Source: Gluconobacter cerevisiae
GTDB lineage: Bacteria > Pseudomonadota > Alphaproteobacteria > Acetobacterales > Acetobacteraceae
Assembly: GCF_015244675.1 (NCBI RefSeq)
Contig: NZ_JABCQO010000002.1
Location: 186,001 to 250,000 of the forward strand
DNA length: 64,000 nt
Direction of reading: 5' to 3'
Below, piece after piece: positions 1 to 8,761 of this stretch (its first letter is position 1; every line of letters begins with the position of its first letter). The notes under the pieces were generated by a model. The model searched no databases, had not been told where the DNA came from, and saw only the letters and a program-made list of their open reading frames with translations. The position numbers and the translations under genes were made by a program.

Positions 1-343
1 GATCGCCTCGGGTTCGGAAGTCAGCCTCGTGGTAACGGCTTACGAAAAGCTGACGGAAGAAGGCATTAACGCCCGCGTCGTCTCCATGCCGAGCTTTGAC
101 CTCTTCGAGGAGCAGAGCCAGGAATACCGCGATTCCGTCCTCCCGCCGGATGTCATCGGCCGCGTCGCGGTCGAGCAGGCCGCAGCGTTCGGCTGGGACC
201 GGTACGTCGGCATCGGCGGTGCGATCATCGCGATGAACACGTTCGGTGCGTCGGCTCCGGCCTCCGCACTTCTCACGAAATTCGGTTTCACGCCGGAAGC
301 GGTTCTTGACGCGGCAAAGCGTCAGGCCCTGCGCGGCAAGTAA
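1..343 (+). CDS. tkt: Transketolase, C-terminal part (5' end outside window)
   Basis: The open frame is read from base 2 and ends at TAA 341-343. The visible 113 residues begin IASGSEVSLV and continue with the C-terminal transketolase fold (a segment reading RVVSMPSFDLFEEQ and a later VAVEQAAAFGWDRYVG), which is typical of the third domain of TPP-dependent transketolase. The enzyme moves two-carbon ketol units between sugar phosphates in the non-oxidative pentose phosphate pathway in the cytoplasm. The neighbour 12 bp downstream encodes transaldolase/isomerase, so the two probably share a transcript. The TPP-binding and pyrimidine domains lie outside the window, so completeness cannot be judged. 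Confidence 0.93.
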   Translation, partial: IASGSEVSLVVTAYEKLTEEGINARVVSMPSFDLFEEQSQEYRDSVLPPDVIGRVAVEQAAAFGWDRYVGIGGAIIAMNTFGASAPASALLTKFGFTPEAVLDAAKRQALRGK

Positions 344-355
344 GGGAGAGATCCT

Positions 356-3229
356 GTGGCAGACACAATCTCCAATACCGGTCTGAATGAAGTCGGCAGC
401 GTGCTGCGCGAGCTTGAGAAATACGGCCAGTCCCCCTGGCTGGATTTCATCCAGCGCAGCTTCACGGAGGACGGAAGCCTCCGCAAGCTGGTGGACGAAG
501 ACGGCCTGCGGGGCGTTACGTCCAACCCGGCCATCTTTGAGAAGGCCATCGGACACGGCACCGAATACGATCCGCAGATCCGCAAGCTGCTGGAAGGCGA
601 GGGTCTTCCCCCCGGCGATCTGTACGAGCATCTGGCGATTGACGACATCCGTTCCGCCTGCGCGGTTCTGTATCCGGTGTTCGAAAAGACCAAGGGGCTG
701 GACGGTTATGTCAGCCTCGAAGTCTCGCCCTATCTGGCGTTCGACGCACATGGGACGATCACGGAAGCCCGCCGTCTGTGGAAAGCAGTCGCGCGCGAAA
801 ACCTGATGATCAAGATCCCTGGAACGTCTGAAGGCACGGGCGCCATCCGTGAAGCCATCGCTGACGGCATCAATGTCAACGTGACGCTGCTGTTCTCGCT
901 GGATGCCTACAAAGCGGTGCTGGAAGCCTATATTTCCGGCCTCGAAGCTCGCGCATCCCGCGGCGAGGACATTTCGCGCATCTCCAGCGTGGCTTCATTC
1001 TTCGTCAGCCGTATCGACGCCAAGATCGATGGAGAAATCGACCGTCGCATTGCCGCTGGTGATGCAGATGCCGAGGCGCTGAAGGCCATTCGTGGCAAGG
1101 TCGCGATCGCCAATGCCAAGATCGCGTATCAGTACTACCTCGAAGTCCGTAACAGCCCGCGCTGGAAGGCGCTCGCCGAGAAGGGCGCCAACCCGCAGCG
1201 TCTGCTCTGGGCCAGCACCGGTACCAAGGACAAGGCCTATTCCGACGTCCTGTATGTCGAAGAGCTGATCGGGCCTGAGACGGTCAACACCATTCCGCCC
1301 GCAACGTTCGATGCGTTTCGCGATCACGGCAAGGCCCGCGCCAGCCTGACCGAGAACGTCGATCAGGCACACCATGTTCTGACCGAGGCCGAGCGCCTTG
1401 GTCTGGATCTGGACGGCGTGACGACAAAACTCGTCAAGGAAGGCTGTGCGTCCTTCAGCGTGTCGTTCGACACCTTGCTGACGGCCGTGGCAACCAAGCG
1501 CGAAGCCGTCATCGGCAAGCGTCTGCTGCGTGTCAGCGCGGATCTGCCGCCGGAACTGCGCGATGATGTCGCCGGTGCGGAAAAGGACTGGAGCCAGAGC
1601 GGCGGTCTGCGCCGGATCTGGCAGAAAGACCCGTCGGTCTGGACGAATGGCCCGGAAGCTGGCTGGCTGAACTGGCTGACGATCGTGCAGGATCGCCTGT
1701 GGAACGTCGAGGAGTTGGAAGTTCTGGCCCGTGATGTCCGCAGTCGCGGCTTCAAGGATATCCTGCTTCTGGGCATGGGTGGTTCGAGCCTCGGCCCAGA
1801 GGTTCTGGCCGAGACGTTCGGGCAGCGTGAAGGCTGGCCGAAGCTGCATGTTCTCGACAGCACGGACCCGCAGCAGGTCACGGCGTTCGAGAAAGCCATC
1901 GATCCGAAGAACACGCTGTTCATTGTCGCCAGCAAATCCGGTGGAACGCTGGAGCCGAACATCCTGTTCGCGCATTTCTGGCAGGTGGCCGGTCAGGCTC
2001 TGGGCAAGAAGCCGGGTGACAACTTCATCGCCATCACCGATCCCGGCTCGCACATGCAGAAAGTGGCTGAGGAAAACGGCTTCTGGCGCGTGTTCTATGG
2101 CGACCCGAAAATTGGCGGCCGGTATTCCGTCCTGTCCAATTTCGGCCTCGTCCCGGCTGCGGCAAGTGGCATCGACGTCCGCAAGCTGCTGACGGTCACA
2201 CGTCTGATGGTGGAATCTTGTGACGGAAGCGCGCCCCCGGCTGCCAATCCGGGTGCAGTGCTGGGCCTGATCCTGGGCCATGCCGCGCATTGCTTCGGCC
2301 GCGACAAGGTGACGATCCTCGCCTCTGACGGCATTGCTTCGCTGGGCGCATGGCTGGAACAGCTCATCGCCGAAAGCACCGGCAAGAAGGGCCTCGGCCT
2401 GATCCCCATCGACGAGGAAGAACTCGGCGCGCCGGATGTCTATGGAACGGACCGCATTTTCGTGGACCTTCTTCTGGGCGACGACGTTCCCGACAGCCGC
2501 CTCGGTGCTCTGCGGGCTGCTGGCGCACCAGTCGTGACCATCCGTCTGGCTGATGCCACACAGATTGGACAGGCATTCTTCCTGTTCGAATTCGCGACGG
2601 CTGTGGCTGGTGCGGTTCTCGGGATTGATCCGTTCGATCAGCCCGACGTGGAGTTCAGCAAGCTCGAAACGCGCAAGCTGACCTCGGCCTATGCCGAAAC
2701 GGGTTCGCTTCCGCCGGAAACGCCGTTCGCCAAGGATGGTCCGCTGTCCTTCTATGCAGATGCGAAGAACACGGAAGCCTCTGGCAGCAAAAGCGATGCA
2801 GTCTCCATTCTGAAGGCGCTTTTTGATCGTGTGAAGCCGGGCGACTATGTCGGCCTGCTCGCTTATATCCGTCGCGATCAGCAGACGCGCGACTGGGCAC
2901 AGTCCGTTCGTATGGAACTGCGGGACACGCTGAAAGTGGCAACAGCCGCCGAATTCGGCCCCCGGTTCCTGCATTCGACGGGCCAGGCCTACAAGGGCGG
3001 ACCCGACAGCGGCGTGTTCCTTCAGGTCACGGCGACGGATGCGGCGGATGTGCCGGTTCCGGGTCATGGTTTCAGCTTCAGCGTCGTTAAGGCGGCGCAG
3101 GCACGAGGCGATTTCGAAGTGCTCGCGGCCCGTGGCCGTCGCGCTCTTCGCGTTCATATCGATGGACCGCTGGAAGACGGGCTGAAGGCTCTGGAAACGG
3201 CAATTCACGAAGCACTGGCAGGAGCATAA
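356..3229 (+). CDS. tal-pgi: Bifunctional transaldolase / glucose-6-phosphate isomerase
   Basis: This 957-residue fusion has two enzymes. Residues about 10-370 are transaldolase: GVTSNPAIFEKAI near residue 53 and the Schiff-base lysine in MIKIPGTSEG near residue 153. Residues about 385-957 are glucose-6-phosphate isomerase: GMGGSSLGPE near 473 and SKSGGTLEPN near 525, the sugar-phosphate-binding SIS signatures. It interconverts pentose- and hexose-phosphate pools in the cytoplasm. The start is GTG 356, behind a GGGAGAG ribosome site at 344-350. It sits between transketolase and gnd with gaps of 12 and 3 bp, so a single operon is likely. Tal-Pgi fusions are known in acetic acid bacteria. Confidence 0.95.
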   Translation: MADTISNTGLNEVGSVLRELEKYGQSPWLDFIQRSFTEDGSLRKLVDEDGLRGVTSNPAIFEKAIGHGTEYDPQIRKLLEGEGLPPGDLYEHLAIDDIRSACAVLYPVFEKTKGLDGYVSLEVSPYLAFDAHGTITEARRLWKAVARENLMIKIPGTSEGTGAIREAIADGINVNVTLLFSLDAYKAVLEAYISGLEARASRGEDISRISSVASFFVSRIDAKIDGEIDRRIAAGDADAEALKAIRGKVAIANAKIAYQYYLEVRNSPRWKALAEKGANPQRLLWASTGTKDKAYSDVLYVEELIGPETVNTIPPATFDAFRDHGKARASLTENVDQAHHVLTEAERLGLDLDGVTTKLVKEGCASFSVSFDTLLTAVATKREAVIGKRLLRVSADLPPELRDDVAGAEKDWSQSGGLRRIWQKDPSVWTNGPEAGWLNWLTIVQDRLWNVEELEVLARDVRSRGFKDILLLGMGGSSLGPEVLAETFGQREGWPKLHVLDSTDPQQVTAFEKAIDPKNTLFIVASKSGGTLEPNILFAHFWQVAGQALGKKPGDNFIAITDPGSHMQKVAEENGFWRVFYGDPKIGGRYSVLSNFGLVPAAASGIDVRKLLTVTRLMVESCDGSAPPAANPGAVLGLILGHAAHCFGRDKVTILASDGIASLGAWLEQLIAESTGKKGLGLIPIDEEELGAPDVYGTDRIFVDLLLGDDVPDSRLGALRAAGAPVVTIRLADATQIGQAFFLFEFATAVAGAVLGIDPFDQPDVEFSKLETRKLTSAYAETGSLPPETPFAKDGPLSFYADAKNTEASGSKSDAVSILKALFDRVKPGDYVGLLAYIRRDQQTRDWAQSVRMELRDTLKVATAAEFGPRFLHSTGQAYKGGPDSGVFLQVTATDAADVPVPGHGFSFSVVKAAQARGDFEVLAARGRRALRVHIDGPLEDGLKALETAIHEALAGA

Positions 3230-3232
3230 GTC

Positions 3233-4231
3233 ATGCGGATCGGAATCATCGGACTGGGACGGATGGGCGGCAATATTGCCGTCCGTCTGACGCGCCACGG
3301 ACATGATGTCGTCGTGCACGACCGTACGCCGGAAGTGACGGCTTCGGTCGTCGGGCGCTGTGAAGCAGGACGCGCAACGCCCGCCAGCTCTGTGGCCGAG
3401 ATGGCAAAGCTGCTCGAAGGTGACGAACACCGCGTGGTGTGGGTTATGCTTCCGGCAGGTGCCATCACCGAAGCCTGCGTTCAGGAACTCGGTGGCCTTC
3501 TGGGGCGTGGGGATGTCATCATCGACGGTGGCAATACCTACTACAAGGACGACGTCCGCCGTTCGGCCGAGCTGGCCGAAAAGGGCATCTCCTATGTGGA
3601 TGTCGGCACCTCAGGCGGTGTCTGGGGTCTGGAACGCGGCTACTGCATGATGTTCGGTGGCACGAAAGAGACCGCCGAGTACATTGATCCGATCCTCAGC
3701 GCTCTGGCGCCGGGCATCGGGGACGTGGCGCGCACACCGGGCCGTGGTGACAAGGGCCATGATCCGCGGGCCGAGCAGGGCTACCTGCATTGTGGTCCTG
3801 CCGGTTCGGGGCATTTCGTGAAGATGGTCCATAACGGTATCGAATACGGCATGATGCAGGCCTTCGCCGAAGGTTTCGACATCATGAAGAGCAAGAACTC
3901 CCCCGTTCTTGCGGAAAAAGAGCGTTTCGAACTCAACATGGGCGATATTGCCGAAGTGTGGCGTCGCGGCAGTGTCGTGTCGTCCTGGCTGCTCGATCTG
4001 ACGGCCGAGGCCCTGACCCGTTCGGAAACTCTCGACGAGTTCTCTGGCGAAGTTGCGGACTCTGGTGAAGGTCGCTGGACGATCGAGGCCGCCATTGAGG
4101 AAGACGTGCCGGCTCCGGTCATGACGGCTGCGCTGTTCACGCGCTTCCGTTCGCGGTCCGGCAACAACTTTGCCGAGAAAGTGCTCTCGGCCCAGCGTTT
4201 CGGTTTCGGCGGACACGTCGAAAAGAAATAA
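3233..4231 (+). CDS. gnd: 6-phosphogluconate dehydrogenase, decarboxylating (short type)
   Basis: The product oxidises and decarboxylates 6-phosphogluconate to ribulose 5-phosphate. It has 332 residues, the short GntZ/YqeC class, compared with about 470 for the classical enzyme. GLGRMGGNI at residues 7-15 is the dinucleotide-binding loop, [10 protein letters not shown] is the substrate-binding stretch, and [16 protein letters not shown] near residue 195 carries the catalytic lysine and the Asn. The short class often prefers NAD, but that is family knowledge and cannot be read here. The start ATG lies 3 bp after tal-pgi. A terminator-like hairpin follows at 4297-4325, so this gene probably closes the tkt-tal/pgi-gnd unit. 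Confidence 0.94.
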   Translation: MRIGIIGLGRMGGNIAVRLTRHGHDVVVHDRTPEVTASVVGRCEAGRATPASSVAEMAKLLEGDEHRVVWVMLPAGAITEACVQELGGLLGRGDVIIDGGNTYYKDDVRRSAELAEKGISYVDVGTSGGVWGLERGYCMMFGGTKETAEYIDPILSALAPGIGDVARTPGRGDKGHDPRAEQGYLHCGPAGSGHFVKMVHNGIEYGMMQAFAEGFDIMKSKNSPVLAEKERFELNMGDIAEVWRRGSVVSSWLLDLTAEALTRSETLDEFSGEVADSGEGRWTIEAAIEEDVPAPVMTAALFTRFRSRSGNNFAEKVLSAQRFGFGGHVEKK

Positions 4232-4296
4232 GACTACGCCCCTCATGGGCAATGACTGGCTGGCAGGGTATGGTTTTGCCATTGCTGACCAGCCAG

Positions 4297-4325
4297 CCCC
4301 CGCAAAGACTCTGACGGGGGTTTTT
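4297..4325 (+). terminator. Rho-independent terminator after gnd
   Basis: CCCCCG at 4297-4302 pairs with CGGGGG at 4315-4320, and five T residues follow (4321-4325). Just upstream, CTGGCTGG near 4256 can pair with CCAGCCAG near 4289, adding a second hairpin. The site lies 13 bp before the ATG of the next gene, so it would separate or attenuate transcription into the downstream HAD-pgl-rpiA-gntK run. Confidence 0.75.
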
Positions 4326-4337
4326 ACAGGGGCTTTT

Positions 4338-5198
4338 ATGTCCGTTGACCTCGACGCCATCCATGCGGACCTGCCGCCGCTGCCCAAGACCATCCGTATG
4401 GTCGTGTCCGACATGGATGGAACCCTCCTGACGCCAGATAAAACCATAGCGCCCTCTACGCTGGCGATGGTGAAAACGCTTCAGGAGCGGGGAATTCCCC
4501 TTTGTCTTGCCAGTGCGCGGCCTCCTGCTGCCATGGTTCGCTATATCGAGCAGCTTGGTCTGACGGGCCAGAATGCCGGCTTTAATGGCGGCATCATTTT
4601 CCGCCCTGACGGCACTACGACCGTCAGCCGCGTTCTTACGCCGAATGTCCTGTCGATCGTCCATGACATGCTGCATCTGCATGAGATTGAAACATGGTTC
4701 CTGCGCCAGTCCTACTGGATGGTTCGGGATGCCCATACGCCGTTCGTCCAGCACGAACAGGGCATTACCGGCCTGACCCCGCATCAGGTTCCTGACCTGC
4801 GCAAGGAGTTTGAGGGCATCGGCAAGGTGATGGGTGTGAGCAGCAATACCGGTCTGCTTCAGGATATCGAGACCGAGCTTGCTGTCCTGCTTCAGGGAGA
4901 AGCGAGCGTGCGGCGCTCTTCCGATATTCTTCTCGACGTGACACCGGCCCTTGCCAATAAGGGCGAGGCGATCCGCGAACTGGCGCTTGCCCACGGCATT
5001 GCGCCGCATGAGGTGGCCTGCCTTGGCGATGCCCATAACGACCTGCCGATGTTTTCGGTCGCAGGACTGGGAATTGCCATGGGGCAGGCCGAAGAGGACG
5101 TGAAAGCCGCCGCACAGGTTTCCACGGACACCAACGAGCGCGACGGCTGGGCCAAGGCTGTCGAGCGCTACATTCTGCCGAGGGTTCCCCATTCATGA
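4338..5198 (+). CDS. Cof-type HAD-superfamily phosphatase
   Basis: The product is 286 residues. Motif I of the haloacid dehalogenase superfamily, DMDGTLLTP, lies near residue 25 with both catalytic aspartates. Motif IV appears as CLGDAHNDLPMFSVAG near residue 228, as in the Cof/YbiV group of sugar-phosphate or nucleotide phosphatases. ATG 4338 was chosen because it follows AGGGG at 4328-4332 and lies beyond the terminator; a longer in-frame reading back to 4170 would overlap gnd and the hairpin. The stop overlaps the pgl start by 4 bp (ATGA), so the two are translationally coupled. Its substrate is unknown. The context suggests a phosphorylated sugar or sugar acid, which is inference. Confidence 0.88.
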   Translation: MSVDLDAIHADLPPLPKTIRMVVSDMDGTLLTPDKTIAPSTLAMVKTLQERGIPLCLASARPPAAMVRYIEQLGLTGQNAGFNGGIIFRPDGTTTVSRVLTPNVLSIVHDMLHLHEIETWFLRQSYWMVRDAHTPFVQHEQGITGLTPHQVPDLRKEFEGIGKVMGVSSNTGLLQDIETELAVLLQGEASVRRSSDILLDVTPALANKGEAIRELALAHGIAPHEVACLGDAHNDLPMFSVAGLGIAMGQAEEDVKAAAQVSTDTNERDGWAKAVERYILPRVPHS

Positions 5199-5935
5199 CG
5201 ACTGATATTCGCACCGCCACTCTGGAAACCCTCCCTGATTCGGAAGCCGTCGCTCTGCGGATGGCCGACCTCTTCATCGAAGGCGTTCTCGCCAAGACGG
5301 ACGGCCTGTTCCGGGTGGCGCTTTCGGGAGGCTCCACGCCCAAGCGCCTGTTCGAAATCCTCGCAACGCCGTCACGGGCAAAACTGGTCCCGTGGGAACG
5401 CGTCGAGATTTTCTACGGTGACGAGCGCCATGTTCCGGAAGGGCATGCAGACAGCAACCACACGGTCGGCCAGTCCGTTCTGTTGTCGCACGTTCCGGTG
5501 CCTGCACAGAACGTCCATGCCATTCCGACCGGCGATACGGTAGACGCGGACGCGCAGGCCTACGAAAAAACCCTTCAGACTTCCTATGGCGCCACGGAAC
5601 TTGATCCGAAGCGTCCGCTGTTCGATCTGGTCATGCTGGGGCTTGGAACAGATGGTCATACGGCTTCGCTGTTTCCGGGACAGCCCGTCCTGAAAGAACG
5701 CAAAGCGTGGGTTGGAACGGCCGCACCGTCCACCGCGCCCTATGAACGCATCACGCTGACCTACCCTGCCATTCAGTCCAGCGCGCTGGTTGTGTTTCTC
5801 GTGACGGGATCGTCCAAGGTCGAAATGCTGGAGCGTCTGGTCGAAGGCGATAGTTCCATCCCGTCCGCCCGCGTGACGAGCGAAGGTCGGATCGTTATTC
5901 TTGCAGATCGCGCTGCGGTCGGAGAAGGCGCATGA
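5195..5935 (+). CDS. pgl: 6-phosphogluconolactonase
   Basis: The 246-residue product hydrolyses 6-phosphogluconolactone, the step before gnd. Recognisable segments are ALSGGSTPKRLFEIL near residue 43 (phosphate binding), FYGDERHVPEGHADSNH near 73, and LGLGTDGHTASLFPG near 148, the last holding the catalytic His region of the DevB/Pgl family. The start overlaps the HAD gene by 4 bp and the stop overlaps rpiA by 4 bp, so the three are translated as a chain. The gene belongs to the oxidative pentose phosphate pathway and acts in the cytoplasm. Confidence 0.95.
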   Translation: MTTDIRTATLETLPDSEAVALRMADLFIEGVLAKTDGLFRVALSGGSTPKRLFEILATPSRAKLVPWERVEIFYGDERHVPEGHADSNHTVGQSVLLSHVPVPAQNVHAIPTGDTVDADAQAYEKTLQTSYGATELDPKRPLFDLVMLGLGTDGHTASLFPGQPVLKERKAWVGTAAPSTAPYERITLTYPAIQSSALVVFLVTGSSKVEMLERLVEGDSSIPSARVTSEGRIVILADRAAVGEGA

Positions 5936-6627
5936 GCGGCACGGACATGAGCCTTCACAAGCGCACCGCAGCGCGTGAAGCGGCTGATATGGTCCAGAGC
6001 GGCATGGTCGTGGGTCTCGGAACGGGCAGCACGGCCGCCTATATGATCGAGCGTCTGGGCGAGCGTATTGCCGAAGGTCTGGAGATTTTCGGCATTCCGA
6101 CATCCGATGACAGCGAAGACAAGGCGATCAAGGCCGGAATTCCGCTGACGGATTTTGGAGCGCATCGTCGGATCGACATTGCGATTGACGGTGCGGACGA
6201 GGTCCAGCGCGGTTCGCTCAACCTCATCAAAGGTCTGGGCGGCGCGCTCCTTCGCGAAAAAATCGTGGCACAGGCCGCAAAGCGTTTCGTGGTGATTGTG
6301 GACGGCACCAAGCCCGTGGACCTGCTGGGCGAACGCGCCCCTGTCCCCGTTGAGGTCATTTCCTTCGGTTGGGAATGTACGGCGGAACATCTCGCGGCCT
6401 GTGGTGCGCGTGGTGTGAAGCCACGGACCGACCGCGCTGGGTCACTGTTCGTGACGGATACGGGCAACATGATTCTGGACTGTCATTTCGGACCAATTGA
6501 AAATCCGGAAAAACTGGCCGGGAAAATCGATCGTATCGTCGGTGTGGTAGAGCACGGCATGTTCCTCAACATGGCTTCGGACGTTCTGCTGGCGACGCCG
6601 GACGGCGTGGAGCGGTGGGAGCCATGA
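5932..6627 (+). CDS. rpiA: Ribose-5-phosphate isomerase A
   Basis: The 231-residue product interconverts ribose 5-phosphate and ribulose 5-phosphate. Hallmarks are GLGTGSTAAYMIERL near residue 26 (phosphate loop), DIAIDGADEVQ near 82 (catalytic Asp), and LIKGLGGALLREKIV near 97 (catalytic Glu and Lys). The length matches the RpiA family. ATG 5932 overlaps the pgl stop, and a second ATG (MSLHKR, codon 6) is an alternative start. The stop overlaps the gntK start as ATGA. Together with gnd, pgl and tal-pgi the window encodes almost the whole pentose phosphate cycle. Confidence 0.95.
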   Translation: MSGTDMSLHKRTAAREAADMVQSGMVVGLGTGSTAAYMIERLGERIAEGLEIFGIPTSDDSEDKAIKAGIPLTDFGAHRRIDIAIDGADEVQRGSLNLIKGLGGALLREKIVAQAAKRFVVIVDGTKPVDLLGERAPVPVEVISFGWECTAEHLAACGARGVKPRTDRAGSLFVTDTGNMILDCHFGPIENPEKLAGKIDRIVGVVEHGMFLNMASDVLLATPDGVERWEP

Positions 6628-7166
6628 CGGCTGCGGCCGTACGCTCGAAGATGGGCCTTGAGCCGCATTTCCTCGTGGTCATGGGCGTGTCCGGGACAGG
6701 CAAGACGACGATTGCGACCGGACTGGCCACCCGACTTGGCTGGCATTTTCAGGAAGGCGATGCCCTGCATCCTCCTGCAAATGTCGAGAAAATGAGCACC
6801 GGTCAGCCGCTCACCGATGCCGATCGCGCACCCTGGCTTGCGCTGTGTCATGACTGGCTGCGGGCACAGGTCGAGGCTGGCCACGGCGCGGTTCTGACGT
6901 GCTCCGCGCTCAAACGCGTCTATCGTGAACAGCTTCGCGCCAATGGGCTCCCGATTGAATTCGTGCATATCGATACGTCCGCCGCTGAACTCGCAGCGCG
7001 GCTGGAGCGGCGGGAAGGGCACTTCATGCCCGCAAGCCTACTTCCAAGCCAACTTGCCACATTAGAGGCTCCGGGCGACGACGAGCCGGTCATCCGCGTT
7101 TCCGGCGAAAAGCACCCCGATGTGGTGCTGGAGGAACTGATCCGTCACTTCCAGACGGAGGGCTGA
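6624..7166 (+). CDS. gntK: Gluconokinase
   Basis: The 180-residue product phosphorylates gluconate to 6-phosphogluconate, feeding cytoplasmic gluconate into the pathway encoded upstream. The Walker A loop GVSGTGKTT is near residue 20. The FQEGDALHPPANVEKM stretch near 46 and DADRAPWL near 70 are typical of GntK. ATG 6624 overlaps the rpiA stop (ATGA). A GTG nine bases earlier stays in frame but would lengthen the overlap. Acetic acid bacteria oxidise glucose to gluconate in the periplasm, so this kinase is the expected entry point. The next gene starts 3 bp after the stop. Confidence 0.94.
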   Translation: MTAAAVRSKMGLEPHFLVVMGVSGTGKTTIATGLATRLGWHFQEGDALHPPANVEKMSTGQPLTDADRAPWLALCHDWLRAQVEAGHGAVLTCSALKRVYREQLRANGLPIEFVHIDTSAAELAARLERREGHFMPASLLPSQLATLEAPGDDEPVIRVSGEKHPDVVLEELIRHFQTEG

Positions 7167-7169
7167 CCA

Positions 7170-7697
7170 ATGACAGCGACTACCCGGCTTCTGGTGGATG
7201 CCGATGCCTGTCCGGTCAAGGACGAGATCTACCGCGTCGGTGCGCGCTATGGCCTGAAAACGGTCATTGTCGCCAATAGCTGGATGAACATCCCACAGTC
7301 TCCGCTCATTGAACGTGTCGTGGTTCCTGAAGGGCCGGACGTAGCGGATGACTGGATTGCGGAGCAGGTGACGGCGTCCGACATCGTCATTACCAGCGAC
7401 ATTCCGCTGGCTGTGCGGTGCCTCGCGAAGAAAGGCGCAGTTTTGCGCCCAAACGGTGAGGAAATCGACGAACGCTCTGTCGGTATGGTCTCGGCGATGC
7501 GGGATCTGATGCAGGGTCTGCGTGAGACAGGGACGGTCACGACCTACAATCCGTCCTTTGGGAAAGCCGACCGAAGCCGCTTTTTATCCGCACTCGATAC
7601 ACTCATCGTGCGACTCCGCAGAAAAGCTGCTCTGGCGCAATCGCTCCCCAGTTCTTCAGAAACAATCCACAGGGCCTTCCCCGGAGATGTTCCCTGA
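7170..7697 (+). CDS. YaiI/YqxD family (DUF188) protein
   Basis: The 175-residue product has the family opening LLVDADACPVKDEIYRVG, rich in conserved acidic residues resembling a PIN/NYN-type nuclease fold, and later VITSDIPLA and VLRPNGEEI. The biochemical role of the family is not settled; a nuclease activity is suggested from fold only. It begins 3 bp after gntK, so it is probably the last gene of the pgl-rpiA-gntK run, but nothing in the sequence links it to sugar metabolism. A short 54-bp gap without a clear terminator separates it from the next gene. Confidence 0.85.
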   Translation: MTATTRLLVDADACPVKDEIYRVGARYGLKTVIVANSWMNIPQSPLIERVVVPEGPDVADDWIAEQVTASDIVITSDIPLAVRCLAKKGAVLRPNGEEIDERSVGMVSAMRDLMQGLRETGTVTTYNPSFGKADRSRFLSALDTLIVRLRRKAALAQSLPSSSETIHRAFPGDVP

Positions 7698-7751
7698 ATC
7701 TGGGGATATCTTCTCACGGGGATAACCGCGCCCGATGAGGGTATTTTTCCC

Positions 7752-8624
7752 ATGAACCCGCTTCGCCTTACCCAGATTGAAATGTTTTGCGCCGTGGTGG
7801 AGGAGGGAACGGTCGTCGCAGCATCGCGACGGCTGAACTGTGTGGCCTCCAACGTAACCGCGCGTCTTAGGGAACTGGAGCTTCTGGTCGGGCAGGATTT
7901 GTTTCTGCGCGAAAAAAACCGCCTGATTCTTACGCCGGAGGGGCGACTGTTTTATCGGCAGGCACTCCCGGTCGTCTCCGGGGCGCAATCCCTGACGGAT
8001 CTGTTTTCTGAAGGCCGCCTGCGCGGTATTCTGAATATCGGGGCACTGGACGTAGCCCTCGAAGCGTATCTGCCTCAGATCGTGCCGGAGTTTCTAAAGG
8101 TCTGTCCGGGTGTAGAACTGAAGATGTTCCTCCGCCCCTCCTATACGCTGGAACGGATGCTTGCGGATGGGGAGATCGATCTGGCGCTGACGGATGGTCC
8201 CATCGTGCACCCTCTGATGGAAAGTCGTTTTGCGTTCCACGAGAGACTGGCGCTGGCCATGCCCGCCGGACAGGATGGAGCGCGGGATGGGCAACATGTT
8301 TTCCTGTTCAACACCGACTGTTTCTATCGAAGGTATTTCGAGACCTGGCTTGAGCGGCACGAGGTGTCGAACGCGATCATCCATACAGTCGAATCCTATG
8401 ATGTGATTCTGGCCTGTGTTCAGGCGGGATTAGGAATTTCCTGCGTTCCCCACAGTATCGTTTCACAGATGCAAAGTCGTTGTGGGGAAGGGATCACGTT
8501 TACATATCCGGAAGATCTCAAGGGGAGCGAAGTCTATTTTATCTGGCGTGAGCCAGGACTGAATGATCTGGGGCGAAGATTTCTGAATCATGCCTCTGAG
8601 AATGTGGATGCTGACGAAAAATGA
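7752..8624 (+). CDS. LysR-family transcriptional regulator
   Basis: The 290-residue product has an N-terminal winged helix-turn-helix (residues about 5-62: TQIEMFCAVVEEGTVVAAS, then VTARLRELE and LTPEGRLFY) and a C-terminal periplasmic-binding-protein-like effector domain. This is the standard LysR layout and length. The recognition helix is slightly unusual, CVASNVTARLREL, where most members have a Q-P-x-[VL]-S/T-x-x-I pattern. LysR proteins often control a neighbouring gene. Here the aldehyde dehydrogenase 137 bp downstream runs in the same direction, so regulation of that gene is possible but not shown. Confidence 0.9.
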   Translation: MNPLRLTQIEMFCAVVEEGTVVAASRRLNCVASNVTARLRELELLVGQDLFLREKNRLILTPEGRLFYRQALPVVSGAQSLTDLFSEGRLRGILNIGALDVALEAYLPQIVPEFLKVCPGVELKMFLRPSYTLERMLADGEIDLALTDGPIVHPLMESRFAFHERLALAMPAGQDGARDGQHVFLFNTDCFYRRYFETWLERHEVSNAIIHTVESYDVILACVQAGLGISCVPHSIVSQMQSRCGEGITFTYPEDLKGSEVYFIWREPGLNDLGRRFLNHASENVDADEK

Positions 8625-8761
8625 GCTGAAGAGTCACAGATCATCGCTTTTGATTGTGCAGGAATGTCGCCACCATCCCGTCATCGATTGAACTGCTGGC
8701 GTGCTGACGCGTCTGTTTCATGACAGGACGCAAGTCGTCACACAGGAATGCAGGAAACTCC

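Noticed and set aside
995-3430. Long minus-strand open frame opposite tal-pgi (811 codons)
   Set aside because: It lies fully opposite a well-supported fused enzyme. High-GC codon bias leaves the complementary frame open, and its translation has no recognisable domain.
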